Origin: Aphelocoma coerulescens
Taxonomy: Eukaryota; Chordata; Aves; Passeriformes; Corvidae
DNA length: 64,000 nt
Direction of reading: 5' to 3'
Assembly (NCBI RefSeq): GCF_041296385.1
Contig: NC_091015.1
Span: 91,806,004-91,870,003, forward strand
Shown here: positions 51,226 through 64,000 of the stretch, piece by piece
Layout: every line of letters begins with the position of its first letter
How positions within the stretch are numbered: position 1 is the stretch's first letter
The notes under the pieces: model-generated
Told to the model about the DNA's origin: nothing
Database searches by the model: none
The model's input: only the letters and a program-made list of their open reading frames with translations
Program-made: the position numbers and the translations under genes

Positions 51226-51399
51226 AAGCAACAACAAAGCAAATGGCAAACCACTGATAGTATGGAAGGGTCAAGTGTTGTTGCCCTTCAGCCGTACTGT
51301 CCTGCATAACTTCACTGCTGCCTGACTTTGTTACCCTGTTGCTCATTTTTTGTTTCAAGTCCTTTTATATGTATCAAACAGTGTGGAACATGGAACCAG

Positions 51400-52560
51400 A
51401 ATTTCACTGGTGGACACCTTCAGCTGGAAGAATTTACCATTTATTTCTCTATTTGACTTCCTGTTTAAGAAAGAACTTATCCCTGAGGAAACCTTCTAGA
51501 CAACTTGTTCATGTTTATGTTAGAGGCGACGAATTCCATTCTGTGTTACAGGCTCTGATAATTTGCCGTATACGACTGTCTGGCTTGCTCCTCTGTAGTC
51601 TTCTTGATCTCCCTGAAAATGGAATTGCCTTCAATGTCTTACAGTTTTCAGGTACTACATCTGTTTTAAGCTGTGTATTTCTTAGTTTGTCAGAACTATT
51701 GAGAAAAATACCATCTGATCTTCAATTTGCTACGGGTTGTTTTGTAAGTTTGTTTCAGACCTAGTCACTTCAGTTTCAGGCAGATCCTCTGATAAGACTC
51801 CCCCAGTGATTTCTTAGCCTGAGAATTTCCCATAAAATAGTAAAAAAATTCATGAGGGATTCATTTGGTTTCTTTCCAACAAACCCTTTTATATCCTGAT
51901 CCACCCAATGGTTTTACCGACTCTCCAGGCAGATTCTTGCTCCTGATGCATTTGGAGAAATATTTGTTGCTTGTTTCAATGCCTTTGGCTATTTGTCCCT
52001 TAAAATCATATTGTGCTGTCTTGTCTTCTTATGTTTAATCTGTCAGCATTTATGCTTCTGTATTTTCTTCACTTGAAGATTATTTCAACTTTCAGAAAAT
52101 GTGTTTTTTATTAGTAACAGCTTTCTTTTCTCTCCCTTTTTGTGTCTTAAACTTTTCTTGATACACTGCCTTGACTCTGGGCATTGATCATACACTTCCA
52201 ACAGTTAGTTTCCCTACTGTCTATGAATACTTTACTTTTAGCTTTAAAAAAACTTATTGATATTTTTTTCTTATGTATTTTCTCTTTTAATGTGGCTCCT
52301 AACTGGCAGATATTCTGCTTTCTGTGGCAATCTTGGATTTAAGGACAGAATGATCACTAAGAGTGGCTTCTCAACTGCAAGATGTGAAACTATCTGTCTT
52401 GATCAAGTCAAGAATTTAATCTTTTCCTGTGGGCAACCCAAGCATCTGTGTATGATACTATCCAAAATTCAGCTTATGTGCCCTGTCAATCTGTTACCTT
52501 TTTTTTTTTTTTAGTACCAAGTATTGGTGTAATTGGAGACTCCCAGAACTATTGCATTTT
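51400..52560 (-). mobile_element. Old CR1/L3-type LINE, internal part, antisense
   Basis: The plus strand is T-rich. Its complement reads like a decayed LINE endonuclease-to-RT linker: near 51900-52020 the minus strand gives 'ggcattgaaacaagcaacaa', 'tttctccaaatgcatcagga' and 'gagtcggtaaaaccattggg', i.e. KGIETSNKYFSKCIRSK-like residues. Both ends are hard to place and frames are broken. The 141-codon plus-strand frame at 51339-51764 overlaps it and is not a gene. The family call rests on memory of CR1/L3-type sequences, so confidence is moderate. Confidence 0.5.
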
Positions 52561-55518
52561 GTACCCATCTTTCAAAATACACCTCTGGCAACTCCATAGT
52601 GCATTAACCCATATGTCAACCCATTAATGGTATTTTTACCAGTGAGATTGTTTGTTTGTTTTACTGGTTCTGTACTCTTTCCCTACCTATACTTGCCCAT
52701 ACTACAATGTTATCCTGAAATACATGTTCCTTACCTATTTGTTTTCAAACAGGTGATTTTTAGACTATAATTTCATTATGAAAACCTTTTTACTTTGTTC
52801 AAAAGATGAGCTATTCATACCAGAAATTAGAAGAATAAGATCATAATGATACTTCTTAAAACTAACATTTTCATTACTAATTGCTTTTCTCTTTCATAAG
52901 GAACAATATGAATCTGTTGGGAATTTCCTGAAACTGTGGTATTTCTGTAGGGTAGCCAGAAAAGGAGTGAATTGCCTAATTATTTTACTAGTTCTCTTCT
53001 TTGTAATAAAAGATGTAATAAAAGAGGAAATATTCAAAAGCTATTAAAGTTAACTGCTGCTGCCACAGAATCATCTGTGAGAGAAAATGCGCAAATCTCA
53101 ACGGTTTGCAGTCCTTGAGTTCAAATTTTTTTTATCCCATGCTGGTTTTTTTTTTTCTTTAATACTTAATAGTAGCAGAAATAAGTGAATTATTTGACTA
53201 ATCAGTGTACTGTCTGCTAGAATACTAGAATTTTTGTTTATGAACATCCCTGTATTTAAGCTGAATTTGCAATTTTGATGTCATTCCTATTTATTTTAAA
53301 GTCTGTCCACATTCAGTTAGTGCAGCAAACTGTGTGTCTCAAGTGTGTAGAAAATCAAGCTTCTGTTTTGTTAGTTTCATGACAAGAAAAAAAAATCCTA
53401 TAGGTATTCATTTGCATGTGCTAGGTTGTCTTAAAAGAAAAGCCCATCTTGCTTTGTTAGATAACTTTTGAATCCCTTAGTAAATTGCTAAGGACCAGCC
53501 TTTTAATAACTACTCATGGCAATATTCAGATCTAGTATCGTAATTAATTCAGAAATTCCGGGATAATTGCAAAATGATGTAGTCTGTTCTTGGATATGCT
53601 GCACTGATGGTCTACGTGTGGATTGAGAAACAAGTCTCTCTTACAAGGCAAGGAAAATCAAAAGAGAAAATTGTTCACCAGAATAATTTTTCCAATGCAA
53701 GTAGGAGAAAAGAAAGGGAATAGATGTCTGCTCTTTTAGACCATTTTGGACAAGTGTAAAGCTAATGATTTATCATGCTGGTTCTCCATCTGTTCCTAGT
53801 GCCTAGGATGATGTGTGTTCTCACAACTCTGGGAGGGAGAACTAGTTCAGAGGCATATAGATGGGGAACCAGAGAACTCTATGAATAAAATGCTGGAGAA
53901 GAGTTCAGATCTCTAAGCATGTAGATAGACTGCCCAAGAAGTGGTGTGTCACTGCACTGACACCTCTGCAGCTATTGCTGGCATCTTGGCATGTTGCCCA
54001 ACAGAGCCCAGATCTAATCAGAAAAGAAAGGGAGACTAGAAGCTGAGGATGTTGCCAGAACCACAAAAGGCTTTCTTAGTGCTTCAATGTCTAAGACATT
54101 TTTAGAAGTTTCATGTTTTGAGACGATGTTGTTAAAATTTCCTTACTTTTTGCATGCCTTTAAACCATACAAATATATGTGTAATTAGGCATCTTCCATC
54201 TGCAGCAAGATTATGTTGCTCTTTCCAGAGCAAAATTACTCTGCAGATAAGCACTGGGAAATCGAGGTAAAAAAACCATCAGTCCACGGTTCTGTCTGAT
54301 ATATTAGATATGCTGAAAATGTGAAGTCAGGCTTCAAGAGATGCTACTGTGAATGGAATTACCCTTTTCCATTCTAGACATAGTAAAGCTTTGTGCTTGG
54401 ATAGCTGAGAAGTAAATTAGAATTACACTGGCCTGAGCTTGTAAGACTGAAGAGTCAGGGTCTGTTACTAAACTTCAGCTCTACTTCTCTTGCTGTCCTT
54501 GGAGAAGACCTACCTTCTCTGAGGATTTGTTTTGCTGTCACATTGAGCTTTACAAATAATAACAGTAAGCCCTGAAGCAGGTCAAAGTTAGTAAGGTAGT
54601 AAGTCAGTTTAATCTTACATCTTCCTTATGCTGCTGCAGAGGGTGGCAAAGCAAAACTATGACATTAGAAAGCTCATAGTAGTTCTAATCCTGCCCTAAC
54701 GCTCCAGGGTTTTTACTTACAGTTTATTGCTTTATGGACAGAAGTCATTTGCATGGGAGGAAGTGGAATAGCACAGTAGTCATGGTGGGTGATAAACCAT
54801 TGGGAGTGTTGGCAAGGAACGCAAAAACCAGTGAGAAGAAGAAAAGAGTTAGCTTAAAGACTGAAGCTGAACACAAACAGAGAAGAAAAAACGATACAAA
54901 AAAGGACCACGCCATTTGTAATAGAAAAATGGAGAAAATTTTAAAAACTTTGGTGATTATGCTGGAAAAGAAATAATGCAGTTTCTCTGAGAACAGAAGT
55001 CCAGGCACCTGGGCAGGGTGCCTTCAGAGAGCAAGGATTGCCTGTAACTCACAGAGGAACAGGGCAGTATGCCTGGAGGGCTAAAACATGCAGTGGAATG
55101 CAATTGTCACTATATTGGTATCAGTATCCTAAACAAAGAAAATAAAATAGGGTCTTATTCCTATAAAAGTTGTTAAAGGCATAAAAGGGACTTCTTTGAA
55201 GTAATTTTACATGAAAACGAAGGAATAGTTTATTTTTAAACACTGTAATCAGCCAAACTAGTTCTTTATCCTGTAAATAATCCATATGCATAATAGCCTA
55301 GATGCCATGCTAATCTCTTGTAAAGAAGCGTGGGATTGCTAAATCAGTCAGATCAGGTGAAGGAATAAACTAGAGAAATTCAGGCAGATAAAATACAAGC
55401 ATTTACATAAAGTGAAACATGTCTTTATGTAATCATCATGATCAGAGAGTTTGATAGCCTCTGATCTAATCAATAGCAATGGTATAAAGACTTGAAAAAA
55501 TATTCAGAACTCATCAGT
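52561..55518. other. Intronic DNA, nothing recognised
   Basis: AT-rich sequence. A lysine-rich 80-codon plus frame at 54734-54976 lies in a purine-rich patch and lacks family features, so it is not annotated as a gene. Confidence 0.55.
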
Positions 55519-55870
55519 TCTAGGATCATGGAAAAAATAGGTTAAAAGAGACCTCTGGAGGTCTACTCCAACCACGTCTAGCTTCAGTGTTAGATCAGAT
55601 GTGAAGATGACTTGTAAAATCTTCAAGAATGGAGATTCTGTGTGTACAACCTGTTCCAGTGTTTCACTACCCTCGATGTGTTGTTTAATTTTGGAGTTGT
55701 TTTCTTTTTTTTTTAATTTCGTTACTGTTTTTGTTGTTTGTGTTTGTTCTTTTACCTTTTGTTCAGTTGGAATTTACTTTGTTGCAACTTGTCACTGTTG
55801 CCTGTGTCTGGTTGCTGCATGTGTCTGGCAAGAGCCTGGTGATGTGTTCACTATAATCCCCTTAAAGAAG
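55519..55870 (-). mobile_element. Old CR1 LINE, 3' half of a split copy
   Basis: The plus strand reads as the complement of a CR1 3' end: 'ctaggatcatggaaaaaata', 'agacctctggaggtctactc', 'acctgttccagtgtttcac' and 'gcaacttgtcactgttgcc'. Divergence is high. The same element resumes at 56557 after a younger plus-strand CR1. Confidence 0.7.
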
Positions 55871-56556
55871 TAAAAGTCTGCAACAGCCATGCTATGGGTT
55901 GGGGACAGAGTGGCTGGAAAGCTGCCCAGCAGAAAAGGACCTGGGAGTATTGGTCGACAGCAACTGAACATGAGCCAGCTGTGCCCAGGTGGCCAAGAAG
56001 GCCAAGGGCATCCTGGCCTGTATCAGCAATAGTGTGGCCAGCAGGACCAGGGCAGTGACTGTCCCTCTGTACTTGGCACTGGTGAGGCCACACCTCAAAT
56101 CCTGGGTTCAGTTCTGGGCCACTGCCTGCAAGAATGACATCAAGGGGCTGTAGCGTGTCTGAAGGAGGTCAAGAGAGTGAAGGGTCTGGAGGGTCAGTTA
56201 TATAAGGAGCAGCTGAGGGAGCTGGAGCTGTTTAGCCTGGAGAAAAGGAGGCTTGGGGTGACCTTGTTGCCTGACGGGGGTATAGCAAGGTGTGGATCAA
56301 TCCCTTCTTCCAGGCAGCCAGTGAGAGGACAAGGGCACAACAGTCTCAAAGTGTGCCAGGGGAGGTTCAGGTGGGCACCAGGAAGAATTTTTCACTGACA
56401 GGGTTGTTAAGCATTGGAAGAGAGTCATCCCTGGAAATGTTCAAGAAATGACTGAATGTGTCACTTAGTGCTGTGGTCTAGTTGACATGGTGGTGCTTGG
56501 TCAAAGGTTGGACTTCTAATCTTGGAGGTCTTTTCCAACCTTAGTGATTCGGTGAA
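55871..56556 (+). mobile_element. CR1 LINE inserted into an older CR1
   Basis: This copy matches the 18270 subfamily closely ('ctatgggttggggacagagt', 'aaaggacctgggagtattgg', 'ggccaagggcatcctggcct', ending 'ttagtgattcggtga'). It starts in the ORF2 C-terminal region and is heavily 5'-truncated; frames are broken by small indels. It lies inside the older minus-strand copy. Being less diverged than its host, it is the later insertion. I could not define a convincing target-site duplication. Confidence 0.9.
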
Positions 56557-57130
56557 ATACATCCTCCCTAGACCGTCTCTTCTCCATGCTAAACAAACCA
56601 AATTCCTTCACCTTCTGCTTGTATAATATGTGCTTTAATTTTCTGACCAACTATCTTTGTGGCCCTCTGGTGGTCTTGCTTCAAAAATCTTGTCATGTCT
56701 TGTCCTGGTGGCCCAAAACCAACCACTCTACTTGATATATGCTTAAGGAGTACCGAATAAGAGGGAATAATCACTTCAGTCGTTTCCTTGTTCTACTAGT
56801 GGCTCTCTTGTTAGTGCAGTGAAATGAGTGTTTGGCCATTGTCACCACAGCAATGCACTGTTGATCACAACTTTGTGTCCACCACACCCCCAGATCCTTT
56901 CTGAGGAGATGCTGTACTGTTACAAGGGATTCCATCCTTTATGCAGGACCTTTGTTTCTCTTTCATGAACTTCATGACACTGTTGTTGGCCTTCCAGCTT
57001 GTCAAAGTTCATCTGAGTAGTAGTCCTGCCCTCCAGAGTATGAATTGCTTCCTTCAGGTTGATTACCTGGAAACTTGTACTTATAGGTGCAGTCACCTCT
57101 CCATTAGGATTCTTCAAGAACATATGTACC
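56557..57130 (-). mobile_element. Old CR1 LINE, 5' part of the split copy
   Basis: The complement of CR1 ORF2 continues here: 'tctcttctccatgctaaaca', 'gtggccctctggtggtcttg', 'tggtggcccaaaaccaacca', 'cacacccccagatcctttc', 'cttcatgaacttcatgacac'-type wording and 'cctggaaacttgtacttata', which corresponds to the FADDT region. It is collinear with 55519-55870, so the two pieces are one element interrupted by the insertion. Confidence 0.75.

Positions 57131-64000
<6,870 letters not shown>

Noticed and set aside
51339..51764. 141-codon plus-strand frame
   Set aside because: It lies in T-rich DNA whose complement resembles an old LINE linker region; the frame is antisense noise.
54734..54976. Lysine-rich 80-codon frame
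   Set aside because: The composition follows local purine richness, with no family features and no splice evidence.

Overview
The window looks like avian nuclear DNA. It is AT-rich, gene-poor and sparsely repetitive, and its interspersed repeats are nearly all CR1 LINE copies. Most of these are 5'-truncated and end in the short ATTCTRTG-type 3' repeats typical of bird CR1. I see no bacterial, viral or organellar gene content. A bird is my best call; a crocodilian or turtle is possible but less likely given the low repeat load.

Only one protein-coding exon can be named with confidence: a 113-nt plus-strand exon at 62588-62700. It encodes part of the N-terminal coiled coil of delta-catenin (CTNND2) and has clean AG/GT borders. 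I could not find the exons encoding the start of CTNND2. Most of the window is therefore read as the long intron upstream of this exon, and 62701-64000 as the start of the next intron. This long intron is usually intron 2 in vertebrate numbering.

The most functional-looking non-exonic region is a compact CpG island at about 33850-34410. It carries (CCCGC)5 GC boxes, a five-copy 17-bp GC-rich minisatellite, a TTAAAAGG TATA-like box and, downstream, a plus-strand AAG|GTAAAG donor at 34449/34450. It looks like an internal promoter with an untranslated first exon, in the CTNND2 orientation and about 28 kb upstream of the coding exon. If it splices to the exon at 62588, an in-frame stop lies 21 nt before the junction. 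Translation would then have to start downstream, for example at the in-frame ATG at 62687, giving a delta-catenin without its coiled coil. This is inference from sequence.

Repeats by position: CR1 3' end (+) 8070-8440; CR1 with dead RT (+) 18270-19558; CR1 with intact FADD (+) 27636-28642; CR1 (-) 32940-33772 abutting the CpG island; CR1 (+) 47480-48190; internal CR1 piece (+) 50510-51225; an older LINE internal piece (-) about 51400-52560; and a nested pair at 55519-57130, where a younger plus-strand CR1 interrupts an older minus-strand one. Simple repeats include a 157-bp (CCTT)n at 6714 and a G-quadruplex-prone C/T tract at 37092. Other structures are a perfect 16-bp-arm hairpin at 16162-16196 and two AG|GTAAG sites that resemble recursive-splice sites (2787 and 17979). 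I found no tRNA, rRNA, CRISPR array, endogenous retrovirus or convincing second gene. One 172-codon minus-strand frame near 14.0-14.5 kb remains unexplained.
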